From positions 1-54,282 of the forward strand of contig NZ_WTYD01000005.1 in the NCBI RefSeq assembly GCF_009827295.1: 54,282 nt of DNA. The letters are read 5' to 3'. The notes beneath the pieces were generated by a model. That model had not been told where the DNA came from, did no database searches, and saw nothing but the letters and a program-made list of their open reading frames with translations. Positions 1-8,935 of the stretch are shown here, in pieces (position 1 is the stretch's first letter; every line of letters starts with the position of its first letter). The DNA comes from Qipengyuania pelagi. GTDB taxonomy: Bacteria; Pseudomonadota; Alphaproteobacteria; Sphingomonadales; Sphingomonadaceae. A program made the position numbers and the translations under genes.

Positions 1-18
1 CGTGAAGGGTTCCGGGCG

Positions 19-55
19 CCGTAGGCGTACGGAAGTCCCCGAAGCACGAACCCGC
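19..55. repeat. hairpin and terminal inverted repeat at the transposase-distal IS end
   Basis: CCGTA (19-23) and TACGG (28-32) form a 5-base stem with a 4-base loop. GCACGAACCCGC (44-55) is the exact reverse complement of 2521-2532 at the other end. The same elements recur at 51760-51796. A hairpin next to the origin end fits IS91 elements; calling it oriIS is inference. Confidence 0.55.
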
Positions 56-299
56 GGGCCGCATGCGTTGGGCTATGGGGATTTCGGTTTTCTGTCGATC
101 CAGGTGGCTTGATGACACTGGCTGGGAAGCGTGCCGGATGGGTCAGGTGGGCAGGTCTGTGGCCCGGATTTGGTCAGCAGATCGCTCAATAGCGATGGTG
201 TCATGGCGGTTTTCATGCGACTGATGATCTGCAGGACGAGCGGCGGCATTGCCGGAAGCCTATCACGTGCCCGGTTCGGTGAGATCGAGCCATGCCGGG

Positions 300-1520
300 T
301 CATGGCGCAAATTTCCGGATGGGCGGTATGGAGGATGGCGGCGCGCGTGGTTGCTGCCAGCGCGCAAAGGTCTCGATGACGATCATGTGCCCGCCGCAAT
401 GTGGGCACGGCGGGCGGTAATCTTCTGGCTCATCGGTGATCTCATCTTCTGGAGGTGGCGCGACCTCCAGCAGTTTGCGGGCGAGCGCGATATTGGCCTT
501 GTGCGTGGCACCAGCGAGCAGGCCGTAATGGCGGATACGGTGGAAGCCGGTTGGCAGGACATGGAGCAGGAACCGGCGGATGAACTCGTCGGCGGGCAGC
601 GTCATGACCTGCTGGCGGTCGGTGCCGTCTCGACGATAGTCTTTGTAGCGGAAGATGACATCTTGGCCATCGAACCGGATCAGGCGACTGTTCGATATGG
701 CGACGCGGTGAGTGTAGCGCGAGAGATAGGCGAGCACCGCTTCGGGTCCGGCGAAGGGCGGCTTGGTGTAGACCACCCAGCGCTTCTTGCGCACTGGTGA
801 GAGGTGCTTGAGAAACGTCCGCCGATCAGTCAGCCCGGTCAACTTGCCGAAGAAAGCGAGCCTGCCCGCATTATGCAGCGCCATCAGTCGGGTGAGGAAC
901 AGGCGGCGGAACAAGGCACCCAGCACCCGCACCGGCAGCAGGAAGGCCGGGCGTGACGATATCCATCGCTTGCCATCGGGCGTAATACCGCCACCCGGGA
1001 CGATCATGTGGACATGCGGATGATGCGTCATGGCCGATCCCCATGTGTGAAGCACGGCGGTGATGCCGATCTTTGCGCCGAGGTGCTTCGGGTCGGACGC
1101 AATCGTCATCATGGTCTCTGCCGCAGCCTTGAACAGCAGATCATAGACCAGCGCCTTGTTGGTAAAGGCAATGGCGGCAACCTCGGCCGGCAGGGTAAAC
1201 ACGACGTGGAAGTATCCGACCGGCAGCAGATCGGCTTCGCGCGCTGCCAGCCATGTGCGCGCCGCACCGCCCTGGCACCTGGGGCAGTGCCGGTTACGAC
1301 ACGAGTTGTAGGCGATCCGCCAGTGCCCGCAACAGGCGCAGGCCTCGACATGGCCGCCCAGCGCAGCGGTCCGGCAATGCTCGATCGCTGACATGACCTT
1401 GAGCTGCTGCAGGCTCAGATGTCCTGCATGGGTGGCCCGGTATGCTGGACCAGTAGCGCAGAAGATGTCAGCGACCTCGAACGAGGTGCGCACCAGTTCA
1501 GCCCGGTGGTGTCCCCTCAC
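300..1520 (-). CDS. IS91 family transposase (two-tyrosine HUH nuclease)
   Basis: 406 residues, a usual length for the family. An N-terminal zinc-finger region has cysteines at 61, 63, 64, 74, 79 and 82 (C-R-N-R-H-C-P-R-C core). The metal-binding HUH motif reads H-P-H-V-H at 167-171. Two tyrosines three residues apart (Y265 and Y269, in Y-L-S-R-Y-T-H) are the likely nucleophiles for rolling-circle cleavage and strand transfer. The ATG start lies inside the end of the upstream recombinase gene (23-base overlap), suggesting translational coupling. No damage is visible and the copy at 52041-53261 is identical, so the element looks recently active. The exact ISfinder name is unknown to me. Confidence 0.92.
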   Translation of the reverse strand: MRGHHRAELVRTSFEVADIFCATGPAYRATHAGHLSLQQLKVMSAIEHCRTAALGGHVEACACCGHWRIAYNSCRNRHCPRCQGGAARTWLAAREADLLPVGYFHVVFTLPAEVAAIAFTNKALVYDLLFKAAAETMMTIASDPKHLGAKIGITAVLHTWGSAMTHHPHVHMIVPGGGITPDGKRWISSRPAFLLPVRVLGALFRRLFLTRLMALHNAGRLAFFGKLTGLTDRRTFLKHLSPVRKKRWVVYTKPPFAGPEAVLAYLSRYTHRVAISNSRLIRFDGQDVIFRYKDYRRDGTDRQQVMTLPADEFIRRFLLHVLPTGFHRIRHYGLLAGATHKANIALARKLLEVAPPPEDEITDEPEDYRPPCPHCGGHMIVIETFARWQQPRAPPSSIPPIRKFAP

Positions 1521-2415
1521 TGGGCAGGAACATGCCTAGCTTGTCGAGCGGACTGGTCACCGCATGCATTGTTCTGGTTGCGACCCTGGTGTAGAAGGCG
1601 GTGTTCTCCAGCTTGGCATGGCCGAGCAATGCCTGGATGATGCGGATATCGATGCCGTCTTCGAGCAGGTGGGTAGCAAAGCTGTGGCGCAGCGTGTGCG
1701 GGCTGACGCGCTTGGCGATCCCTGCAGCCTGTGCCGCCTCGACGACAATGCGGTGCAGTTGCCTTGTGCTGATCGGCTTCATGGCATGCAGGCCAGGGAA
1801 CAGCCAGCCATCATGGTGCATCACGCCTTGCTCACGGCCCAGCTTCCACCATTGCCGCAGCAGGGTGAGCAGATCGGCAGGCAGCATGGCATTGCGATAC
1901 TGGCCGCCTTTGCCGCGTTCGACCCGGAGCAGCATCCGCTCGCTGTCCACGTCGCGCACCTTGAGCATCGCCACTTCGCCCACGCGCAGACCGGCGCCAT
2001 AGGCGACCGACAATGCGGCTTGGTGCTTGAGGCAGGTGGTCGCGCCCAGCAGCCGGACAACTTCATCCCTGCTCAGCACCACCGGCAGCTTGCGCATCTG
2101 CTTCATGCGAACGAGCCGCCGGGCAAGGTCAGGCCGGTCGAGTGTATGGGTGAAGAAGAAGCGCAGTGCCGAAACCACGCTGTTCATGGTTGGTATGGGC
2201 ATGCCTGCTTCACGCTGCTCGACCTGGAAGCGGCGCAGATCTTCCGATGTCGCCGTATCGGGAGGACGCCCAAGGAAGGCGGCGAACCGCCCCACGTCGC
2301 GGACATAATTACGCTGCGTCTCGCGGCTGAAGTGCCGCATGGTCATATCGTCGATCAGCCGCTGACGCAGCGGGCTGACCGGAGTGGCTGGAATAACCGG
2401 TACAAGATCGTTCAT
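1498..2415 (-). CDS. tyrosine recombinase (phage-type integrase) of the IS91-like element
   Basis: 305 residues with an N-terminal SAM-like core-binding domain (about 15-100) and a C-terminal catalytic domain. Visible catalytic residues are R144 (G-L-R-V-G-E), K169, H240 and R243 (H-T-L-R-H-S), H266 (L-L-G-H) and the nucleophile Y275. All six are present, so the enzyme should be active. It lies directly upstream of and overlaps the HUH transposase, and the pair repeats intact at the far end. Some IS91-family elements carry such an accessory recombinase. Its job, for example resolving circular or dimeric intermediates, is not shown by the sequence. Confidence 0.9.
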   Translation of the reverse strand: MNDLVPVIPATPVSPLRQRLIDDMTMRHFSRETQRNYVRDVGRFAAFLGRPPDTATSEDLRRFQVEQREAGMPIPTMNSVVSALRFFFTHTLDRPDLARRLVRMKQMRKLPVVLSRDEVVRLLGATTCLKHQAALSVAYGAGLRVGEVAMLKVRDVDSERMLLRVERGKGGQYRNAMLPADLLTLLRQWWKLGREQGVMHHDGWLFPGLHAMKPISTRQLHRIVVEAAQAAGIAKRVSPHTLRHSFATHLLEDGIDIRIIQALLGHAKLENTAFYTRVATRTMHAVTSPLDKLGMFLPSEGTPPG

Positions 2416-2512
2416 CGCTCGACTCCTCAGTTGAAGGAGCCGGAATGTTCGGCCTTGATCAGTCCCCGCGCTACGCCTGTCGTTCTACTTCACCCCCTCC
2501 GCCAGCACCCCT

Positions 2513-2532
2513 CCCGCGCAGCGGGTTCGTGC
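2513..2532. repeat. hairpin and inverted repeat at the recombinase-side IS end
   Basis: CCCGC (2513-2517) and GCGGG (2521-2525) form a 5-base stem with a 3-base loop. The stem overlaps 2521-2532, which is the reverse complement of 44-55. This probably marks the termination end of the element. The second copy is cut by the window end 9 bases beyond the equivalent site. Confidence 0.5.
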
Positions 2533-2653
2533 TCCGGCCCACAAGCGGCTAGACCGCTACCAGCGACAGCTGCCGGTCCGCAAAGCGCCCTAAATTCGGT
2601 CATTTTACGGGCAGAATGCTGATCCCGGAAGCGGGCATTCCGGGAAGACATCT

Positions 2654-3051
2654 TCACACGATGAACGAGAGCGAATTGCCGAAATTGTGAAGCAGAACCG
2701 GCAGGAGCAGGCATCCGGTGCGCAAACGCAGCCAGACCGCGATAAAGGCTGGGATTGCCGTCAGCGCCATCGTGATGGGATCGAAGGCAAAGCTGTCGTC
2801 CGAGAAGCCACAGGCATGTGCCAATCCGAACAGGAAGCACGACAGGACCGCGCCCCATCCCCAATCGACCCGAGGAACCGTCTCCTTCCGGTGAAAGCCT
2901 GATCCAGCGCGAACAGCAGGATGCCACGATAGAAGAGCTCCTCCTCCAAACCCGGCATGGTGAGCTGAAACGCGATATCTTCGCCGCTAGCCGGGTTTCC
3001 AGGGAAGATGAGAGCTATGACGTAGTGTCGCCGAAGCCGTTCGGTCTTCAT
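2654..3051 (-). pseudogene. CPBP family intramembrane metalloprotease, broken
   Basis: Reading leftward from 3051, one frame gives the diagnostic E-E-E-L-F-Y-R-G motif, then runs out of register near 2890. Shifting one frame restores a typical CPBP C-terminus (W-G-W-G-A-V-L-S, a membrane segment with G-L-A-H-A, then L-L-H-N-F-G-N-S at the end) down to a stop at 2654. A single lost base near 2885-2890 explains this. The first ~100 residues of membrane segments found in the family are also not visible upstream. CPBP proteins are membrane glutamate proteases related to CAAX-prenyl endopeptidases. This copy cannot make an intact enzyme. It lies next to the IS, though the IS does not cut it. Confidence 0.7.
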
Positions 3052-3286
3052 GCGACCGCCATGCCTACCGCTTCTTAGTCAACTGAGGTAGATCGACGCC
3101 AAAGACAGATACGCTGATCTTAGATGCGGTTTGGCTTCGAGCGCTTCCTGCGATCAAGTGCAAGCTAGGTCGCGACAACTTGCAGGTGATGGATAGCGAG
3201 GCCAGGCGAGCCTTCGAATGGTCCTAGATGGCGGTGCGGGAGCATGCTTTCATCATGGTCAACTATTTGAATATTGGCTGAGACCG

Positions 3287-4690
3287 CTACTTGTCATCGG
3301 GCCGCCCGCTTTCTGGGTCGCTGAGCGGCGGCTGCCGGGCATCGCTTGTGGTTGATCCCGTCAACAACCGCGCCCCGCGTCCGTAAGTAAACCATGCCCA
3401 AGCCCAGTTGACATAGACGACCAGGCGGCTGCGAAAGTCCACAAGCAGCATCAAATGTATAAGTGACCAGACCAGCCAGGCGAGAAATCCCGTGAGCCGG
3501 AGCCTGCCGAATTGCGCCGCCGCACGCGAGCGCTCGATCACCGCCATGGTACCATAGTCGCGGTAGCGGAAGGCGCCGGGCTCGCGCCGACCGGCGATAC
3601 GGGCCGCGAGCAGCTTCCCGACATATGTGCCCTGCTGCTTGGCAACTGGTGCAAGAGCCGGCAAGCGCTCGTCGCCGCCTGCTTCGAAACTTGCGACGTC
3701 CCCGATCGCAAAGATGTTTGGATGACCCGGCACCGAACAATCGGACCGGACCGTTACAGCCCCGTTGCGGACCCCATCGATTCCAAGCCATTCAGCAGCC
3801 GGACGGGCCTCAGTGCCGGCACACCACAGCACGGCTCCGGTATCTATCCGCTCGCTACCGAGCACCACGCCGGTGGGATCGATTGCCTCGACGGCCGTGC
3901 CAATCCGCACCTCCACCCCCATCGAGGTTAGAGCTTCGGTCGCATAGGTCGAAAGCGCGGGATCGAAACCCGACAGCAAACGGCCGCCCGCCTCGCATAG
4001 GACCACACGCGTGTCGCGCGGATCGATGCGAGAGAAATCGCGCGCCAAAGTCGCGCGTGCGAGTTCGGAGATGGTCCCAGCCAGTTCCACGCCAGTTGGG
4101 CCGCCCCCAACAATAGCAAAGGTCAGGAGGCGTCGTATCTCTGCGTCGTCGGTCGACTGCTCGGCCCGCTCGAACGCTTCCAGCAACCGCGCGCGGATGG
4201 CAAGCGCATCCTCAATCGTCTTGAGAACCAGCGTGTGTTCGCGCCAGTTGTCCTGTCCAAAAAAGCTCGAGGCCGATCCCGTGGCGAGTACGAGATAATC
4301 GTATGGCAACCGATGCCCATCGCGCAGCAGCACCGAGCGCGCCCTGATATCGACGCCTGTAACCTCCGCCATCAACACACTTAGGTTTGACCCGCCGCGC
4401 ATCAGCACACGGGTGGCCGTAGCGATATCGGACGGGGAAAGCGCCGCAGTCGCGACCTGGTATAGCAGCGGTTGAAACAGGTGATGATTGGTTTGGTCGA
4501 TCAGCGTCACTTCCGCGGCATTGCCGCGAAGAGCGCGCGCCGCAGCCATGCCGCCGAAACCGGCGCCGACGATGACGACCCGGGGGCGGTTCGTCGATTC
4601 GGGATGAGACAGGTTCAGCGAAAGCGTTTGGCCTTGCAATTGGGTCTTCCTATTGCGACGAGCGATGATATGTAAACTTATTCGTTTCAT
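3287..4690 (-). CDS. ndh: type II NADH dehydrogenase (NAD(P)/FAD-dependent oxidoreductase)
   Basis: Single-subunit, non-pumping NADH:quinone oxidoreductase at the membrane face. The FAD-binding loop (G-A-G-F-G-G) lies near the N-terminus, a second nucleotide loop (V-G-G-G-P-T-G-V-E-L-A-G) binds NADH, and F-A-I-G-D-V closes the FAD site. A hydrophobic amphipathic C-terminal part (W-L-V-W-S-L-I-H, then W-A-W-A-W-F-T-Y-G-R-G) is typical of NDH-2. The frame is open further upstream, but that would run into the divergent RND adaptor gene. ATG 4690 is used here. A TTG at 4639 preceded by AGGAAG gives a more usual ~450 residues and may be the real start. It could feed electrons to the oxidase encoded at 35-39 kb, which is inference. 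Confidence 0.85.
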   Translation of the reverse strand: MKRISLHIIARRNRKTQLQGQTLSLNLSHPESTNRPRVVIVGAGFGGMAAARALRGNAAEVTLIDQTNHHLFQPLLYQVATAALSPSDIATATRVLMRGGSNLSVLMAEVTGVDIRARSVLLRDGHRLPYDYLVLATGSASSFFGQDNWREHTLVLKTIEDALAIRARLLEAFERAEQSTDDAEIRRLLTFAIVGGGPTGVELAGTISELARATLARDFSRIDPRDTRVVLCEAGGRLLSGFDPALSTYATEALTSMGVEVRIGTAVEAIDPTGVVLGSERIDTGAVLWCAGTEARPAAEWLGIDGVRNGAVTVRSDCSVPGHPNIFAIGDVASFEAGGDERLPALAPVAKQQGTYVGKLLAARIAGRREPGAFRYRDYGTMAVIERSRAAAQFGRLRLTGFLAWLVWSLIHLMLLVDFRSRLVVYVNWAWAWFTYGRGARLLTGSTTSDARQPPLSDPESGRPDDK

Positions 4691-4747
4691 TTTGGGCGCA
4701 TGCCAAAGTCTGATTCGCGCCGAACCGTTTTTGGGCCCAAACCCTTC

Positions 4748-5788
4748 ATGCTGCGCATATTCGTTTCGCTCATTTTCACATGTCTGATCGCAGGTTGTGA
4801 CAACGCCCCCGTTCCGGAGGAGGCCGATCGGCGTCCCGTCAAACTCTACACCGTGGTGACAGGCGGCCAAGCCAGGACTTATGAATTTCCCGCGATTATC
4901 GAGGCAAGCACATCTTCGGATCTAACCTTCGATGTTCCGGGCAAGATCGTCCGGCTAACGGTGGATCAGGGCGATTTCGTCAGGGCCGGCACGGTGATCG
5001 CGCAGCTCGACCAGACCATCGCGCGCAACCAGCTCGTCCAGGCACGCGAACAGTACGAGGCGGCACAGGATGCATTCCGCCGCGCCGACGCGCTGGTCGG
5101 CGAAGGCGCGATTCCGCGGGCAGTGCACGTTCAGCGCGAAACGCAGCGCGACACTGCGCGAGCCGAACTTGACAATGCGCGCGAGCAGTTGGAGAAGACC
5201 GTCTTGCGGGCGCCCTTTTCGGGCCGCGTGGCCAGGCGACTGACCGAGCCGTTCGAATATGTTTCGCCGCAGCAGCCGGTCGTGACCTTACAGACCGCCG
5301 GTTCCGCCAAGGCGGTGGTCCAGGTTCCCTCGTCCATCGTTGCCAATGCCGAGCAGCGGGCCCCGATCAACGCGGCGATCGCGCTCGACAGTCTCCCCGA
5401 CAGGCGGTTCGCGGCCCGGTTCGGCTCGTTCGCCACCGACGCCACGCGTCAGTCGCTCACCTACGAGGCGACGTTCCTGTTCGATCCGCCTTCCGGCGCG
5501 CTGATCCTGCCGGGCATGACGGGAACACTGCATGTCGAGCTCGATACCGATGATGCCGAGATGCCGGCTGTGCCACTGGAAGCGATCGTTGGGCGTGACG
5601 AAAAGACATTCGTCTGGCGCGTGGACCGCAGGACCGGAGCCATCGCGCTGCGCCGCGTCACCGTAGGCAAGGGAGCAGGCGGAATGCTGCCTGTAACTGC
5701 CGGCATCGGCCGCGGAGACCTGATCGTAGCCGCCGGGCTCGCCAATCTCGAAGAGGGGATGAAAGTCCGCCCCTACGAGCGGGACTGA
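4748..5788 (+). CDS. RND efflux periplasmic adaptor (membrane fusion lipoprotein)
   Basis: Links the inner-membrane pump to the outer-membrane channel. The start at 4748 gives a short lipoprotein signal with lipobox L-I-A-G-C (lipidated Cys16); a start at 4700 would add 16 residues and still fit. After it come a split biotinyl-lipoyl domain around a helical hairpin (R-E-Q-Y-E-A-A-Q-D-A-F-R-R-A), then beta-barrel and membrane-proximal domains, as in the HlyD/AcrA family. It is the first gene of an operon, 3 bases before the pump gene, and is divergent from ndh with a shared ~60-base promoter region. The substrate cannot be read from the sequence. Confidence 0.9.
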   Translation: MLRIFVSLIFTCLIAGCDNAPVPEEADRRPVKLYTVVTGGQARTYEFPAIIEASTSSDLTFDVPGKIVRLTVDQGDFVRAGTVIAQLDQTIARNQLVQAREQYEAAQDAFRRADALVGEGAIPRAVHVQRETQRDTARAELDNAREQLEKTVLRAPFSGRVARRLTEPFEYVSPQQPVVTLQTAGSAKAVVQVPSSIVANAEQRAPINAAIALDSLPDRRFAARFGSFATDATRQSLTYEATFLFDPPSGALILPGMTGTLHVELDTDDAEMPAVPLEAIVGRDEKTFVWRVDRRTGAIALRRVTVGKGAGGMLPVTAGIGRGDLIVAAGLANLEEGMKVRPYERD

Positions 5789-5791
5789 GCC

Positions 5792-8700
5792 ATGTCGTTT
5801 AATCCCGCCGTCTTCTCGATCAGGAATCGCCTGCTCATCCTGCTCGTCATCATCGGGACGATCGTTGCCGGGATGGCGGCCTATGGGTCGCTGCCGCGCT
5901 TCGAGGATCCCGAGTTCACCATCCGCCGCGCTGTCGTGGTAACACCCTATCCTGGCGGATCGCCGATGGAGGTCGCCACCGAGGTCACCCAGCGTCTCGA
6001 GCGGGAGATCGGGCAGATGCAGGAGGTGAAGGAGATTGTTTCGACCTCCGAGGCGGGCCAGTCGCGCATCGAGGTGGAGATCAAGTACGAGTTCGGGCGC
6101 AACAAGGAACAGCTCCAGATCGTCTGGACCAAGCTGCGCAACCGCGTGGCCGATGCCGCCCGGCTGCTTCCGCCCGGGGCAGGTCCCTCGATCGTCAACG
6201 ACGATTTCGGCGACGTCTTCGGCATCTTCTACATGCTAACCGCCGATGGTTATTCGCCGGCCGAGCTGTACGACTATGCCGAAAAGCTGCGCACCGACCT
6301 GAGCGGTGTGGAGGGTGTGGGCAAGGTGGTGCTGTCGGGCGAGCAACGCGAGGCCTTCTATGTCGAGATCATGCGCGAGCGGGTCGCGGCGCTGGGGCTG
6401 TCGGTGCAGAGCGTCTATCAGGATCTAGCACAGCAGAATTCCGTCGTCGCAGCGGGCAGCGTGCGCGTCGGCGACCAGCGTCTGGAGATCGTTCCCACCG
6501 GCGAGATCGATTCGGTCGAGGAATTGCGCGATCTGCCGGTGATGACCGGCCAGGAAGGCGCGGTCGTGAGACTGGGCGATCTGGCCCGCGTGACGCGCGG
6601 CTATGTCGATCCGCCGATGCAGATCCTGCGCTACAATGGCAGGCCGGCGGTGGGCATGGGCATCTCGAATGCGACCGGCACAAATGTGGTCGAGGTCGGC
6701 GAGGCGATCGAAGCCAAGCTGCGCGCGAGCGAGAGCGACCGCCCGATCGGCATCGAGATCCACGAATTCTACCACCAGGGCAAGGTGGTGTCGGACGCGA
6801 TCGGCGATTTCGTGATCAATGTCGCGACGGCGCTCGTCATCGTGGTGGTCACGCTGCTGATCTTCATGGGCTGGCGCTCGGCCGTGGTCATCGGCGCCGT
6901 GCTCATGCTCACCGTCGCGGCGACGCTGGCTGGGATGAATGCCGGCGGGATACCGATGCACCGCATCTCGCTGGGCGCGCTGATCATCGCGCTGGGAATG
7001 ATGGTGGACAACGCCATCGTCGTGGTCGAGGGGATGCTCGTCGGCCTCAAGCAGGGAAAAAACAGGCTGGAGGCGGCGCGCGCGATCGTGGGCCAGATGC
7101 TGTGGCCGCTACTAGGAGGCACGCTGGTCGGCATCATCGCCTTCGCCCCGATCGGCCTCGCCCCCGGGCAGGTCGCCGAATACACCAATCACCTGTTCTG
7201 GGTGATGATGATCTCGCTCTTGTTCTCGTGGTTCTTCGCGGTCACCGTAGCGCCTTTTCTCGCCAACTGGCTGTTCGAGAAGGAGGAGGATGCTGCCGCT
7301 TCCGGCACTGATCGGGAGACAGGATTCGATGCAGGCCACGACGGTCTCGAGGACGAGGCCGCCCCGCAGCGCGAAGCCGGCCGGATCGGCACCGCCTATC
7401 GCGAATGGCTCGCGCGCGCGCTGCGCCATCGCTGGCGTACCATGGGCCTGACCGGGGGGTTGTTCGCCGTCTCCCTTGTGGGCTTCGCGTTCGTGGAACA
7501 GGGTTTCTTTCCCGCCTCCACCACGCCGCATTTGATGGTCGATTACTGGCTGCCTGCGGGCACCGATATCGAGCGGACCAATGCCGACCTGGAGGAGATT
7601 GAGGAGGATCTGGCGACGATGGACGGCGTTACTGACGTTCAGACCGTGGTCGGCATGGGTACCTTGCGTTACAAGCTGGTCTATCAGCCCGAGGCGCCGA
7701 CATCCTCCTTCGGCCAGATGATCCTGCGGGTTGAGGACGCCTCGACGCTCGAGCGGCTGCAGGCAGATGTGCATGCCTATTTGCAAAAGAACGCCCCCGA
7801 AGCGCGCGCCAAGGTCTGGCTGTTCGAACTGGGGCCGGGTGGCGGCTCGAAGATCGAGGCGCAGTTTTCGGGGCCCGATCCGGCGGTTCTGCAGAGCCTG
7901 GCGCAGCAGGCCAAGGATGTCTTCGCCGAGGACGAAGCGGCCATCCTCGTGAAGGATGACTGGCGCGAGCAGGTGCCGGTCATCCACCCGCTCTATTCCG
8001 AAACGCGCGCGCGTCGCCTTGGCGTCAGCCGCGAGGACGTGGCCGAGGCCTTGCAGGGCACGTTCGCGGGCCGTCCGATAGGCGTCTTCCGCGAGGGCGA
8101 CGACCTGATCCCGATCATCGCCCGCTCGCCCGAAAGCGAAACGCGCGACGCGCAGAACATGGAAGCAATCCAGGTGTTCAGCGCCAGCGGCGCCTCGCTT
8201 CCGCTGCAGGAAGTGATCGACGGTTTCGAGACCCGCTGGCGTCATTCGCAGATTCAGCGGATCGATCAGCGCTGGGCAATCAACGCCCAGGCCGATCCCG
8301 CGCCGGGCGAAACCGCCAACCGTCTGCTCGATCGCGTGCGCGGAGACATCGAGGCGATCGAACTGCCTTCCAGCTACCATTTCGAATGGGACGGCCAGGA
8401 AGGAACGAGCACCGAGGCGATCGATTCGCTGATTGGCGTGGTCCCGCTCGGTGTCATCGGCATGGTGCTGGTGGTAATCGTGCTGTTCAACGCAGTGCGC
8501 CAGCCGGTGATCATTTTCATGATCGTGCCGCTGGCGATCATCGGCGTAACCATCGGCCTGCTCATCACCGGCATAGCGATGGAGTTCATCGCCATTCTCG
8601 GTGTGCTCTCGCTCTCGGGCCTGCTGATCAAGAACGCGATCGTGCTGGTCGATCAGATGGATATCGAGATCGGCGAGGGCAAACCGCGTTTCGATGCCAT

Positions 8701-8932
8701 CATTGAGGCAGCCTATGATCGCGCCCGCCCGGTCATCCTGAGTTCGCTGACGACGGTACTCGGCGTCATCCCACTGCTGTTCGACGCCTTCTTCAAGGCG
8801 ATGGCCGTGGTCCTGGCCTTCGGGCTGGCCTTCGGGACGGTACTGACCCTGTTCGTGGTGCCGGTCCTCTATGCAATCTTCTTCAAGATCGGCCCTGACG
8901 AGACCGCAGCCGAGCCACAGGGGGCAAGTTGA
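5792..8932 (+). CDS. RND family efflux pump, inner-membrane permease
   Basis: 1046 residues, the normal size for a hydrophobic/amphiphilic efflux (HAE1-like) pump. It shows the family plan: one N-terminal membrane helix (about 12-30), a large periplasmic porter domain, six helices (about 335-480), a second periplasmic loop, and six final helices. The fourth-helix motif G-M-M-V-D-N-A-I-V-V-V-E contains the proton-relay aspartate. An acidic loop of about 40 residues lies between helix blocks (E-K-E-E-D-A-A-A). It trades protons for substrate export. It is flanked at 3-base spacing by the adaptor and the outer-membrane factor. Drug, solvent, lipid or metal substrates are all possible; the metal-type (CusA) signature is not evident. 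Confidence 0.93.
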   Translation: MSFNPAVFSIRNRLLILLVIIGTIVAGMAAYGSLPRFEDPEFTIRRAVVVTPYPGGSPMEVATEVTQRLEREIGQMQEVKEIVSTSEAGQSRIEVEIKYEFGRNKEQLQIVWTKLRNRVADAARLLPPGAGPSIVNDDFGDVFGIFYMLTADGYSPAELYDYAEKLRTDLSGVEGVGKVVLSGEQREAFYVEIMRERVAALGLSVQSVYQDLAQQNSVVAAGSVRVGDQRLEIVPTGEIDSVEELRDLPVMTGQEGAVVRLGDLARVTRGYVDPPMQILRYNGRPAVGMGISNATGTNVVEVGEAIEAKLRASESDRPIGIEIHEFYHQGKVVSDAIGDFVINVATALVIVVVTLLIFMGWRSAVVIGAVLMLTVAATLAGMNAGGIPMHRISLGALIIALGMMVDNAIVVVEGMLVGLKQGKNRLEAARAIVGQMLWPLLGGTLVGIIAFAPIGLAPGQVAEYTNHLFWVMMISLLFSWFFAVTVAPFLANWLFEKEEDAAASGTDRETGFDAGHDGLEDEAAPQREAGRIGTAYREWLARALRHRWRTMGLTGGLFAVSLVGFAFVEQGFFPASTTPHLMVDYWLPAGTDIERTNADLEEIEEDLATMDGVTDVQTVVGMGTLRYKLVYQPEAPTSSFGQMILRVEDASTLERLQADVHAYLQKNAPEARAKVWLFELGPGGGSKIEAQFSGPDPAVLQSLAQQAKDVFAEDEAAILVKDDWREQVPVIHPLYSETRARRLGVSREDVAEALQGTFAGRPIGVFREGDDLIPIIARSPESETRDAQNMEAIQVFSASGASLPLQEVIDGFETRWRHSQIQRIDQRWAINAQADPAPGETANRLLDRVRGDIEAIELPSSYHFEWDGQEGTSTEAIDSLIGVVPLGVIGMVLVVIVLFNAVRQPVIIFMIVPLAIIGVTIGLLITGIAMEFIAILGVLSLSGLLIKNAIVLVDQMDIEIGEGKPRFDAIIEAAYDRARPVILSSLTTVLGVIPLLFDAFFKAMAVVLAFGLAFGTVLTLFVVPVLYAIFFKIGPDETAAEPQGAS

Positions 8933-8935
8933 ACC

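Larger units (their letters stand above)
1..2541 (-). mobile_element. IS91-like element, copy 1 (transposase + tyrosine recombinase)
   Basis: This block is repeated in direct orientation at 51742-54282. Both encoded proteins are identical in the two copies, and the DNA matched wherever I compared it. It holds two minus-strand genes, a tyrosine recombinase followed by an HUH transposase that overlaps it. The end downstream of the transposase (near position 1) carries a small hairpin, as expected for the replication-origin end of IS91-family elements. The end upstream of the recombinase (near 2541) carries another hairpin and a 12-base inverted match. IS91 elements move by rolling-circle replication without target duplication, which is family knowledge. 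True ends are not certain, because each copy touches a window edge and the repeat could extend further. Confidence 0.85.

Noticed and set aside
300..800. 183-codon open frame on the plus strand in the IS (from 249)
   Set aside because: Antisense to the transposase C-terminus; no start signal and no family similarity that I can see.
1564..2622. 352-codon open frame on the plus strand of the IS
   Set aside because: Antisense to the tyrosine recombinase with its full catalytic set; no protein features of its own.
7112..8380. Long open frame (422 codons) on the minus strand
   Set aside because: Lies wholly inside the RND pump gene, whose frame has clear family motifs. The antisense product shows no recognisable domain; it is a high-GC shadow.
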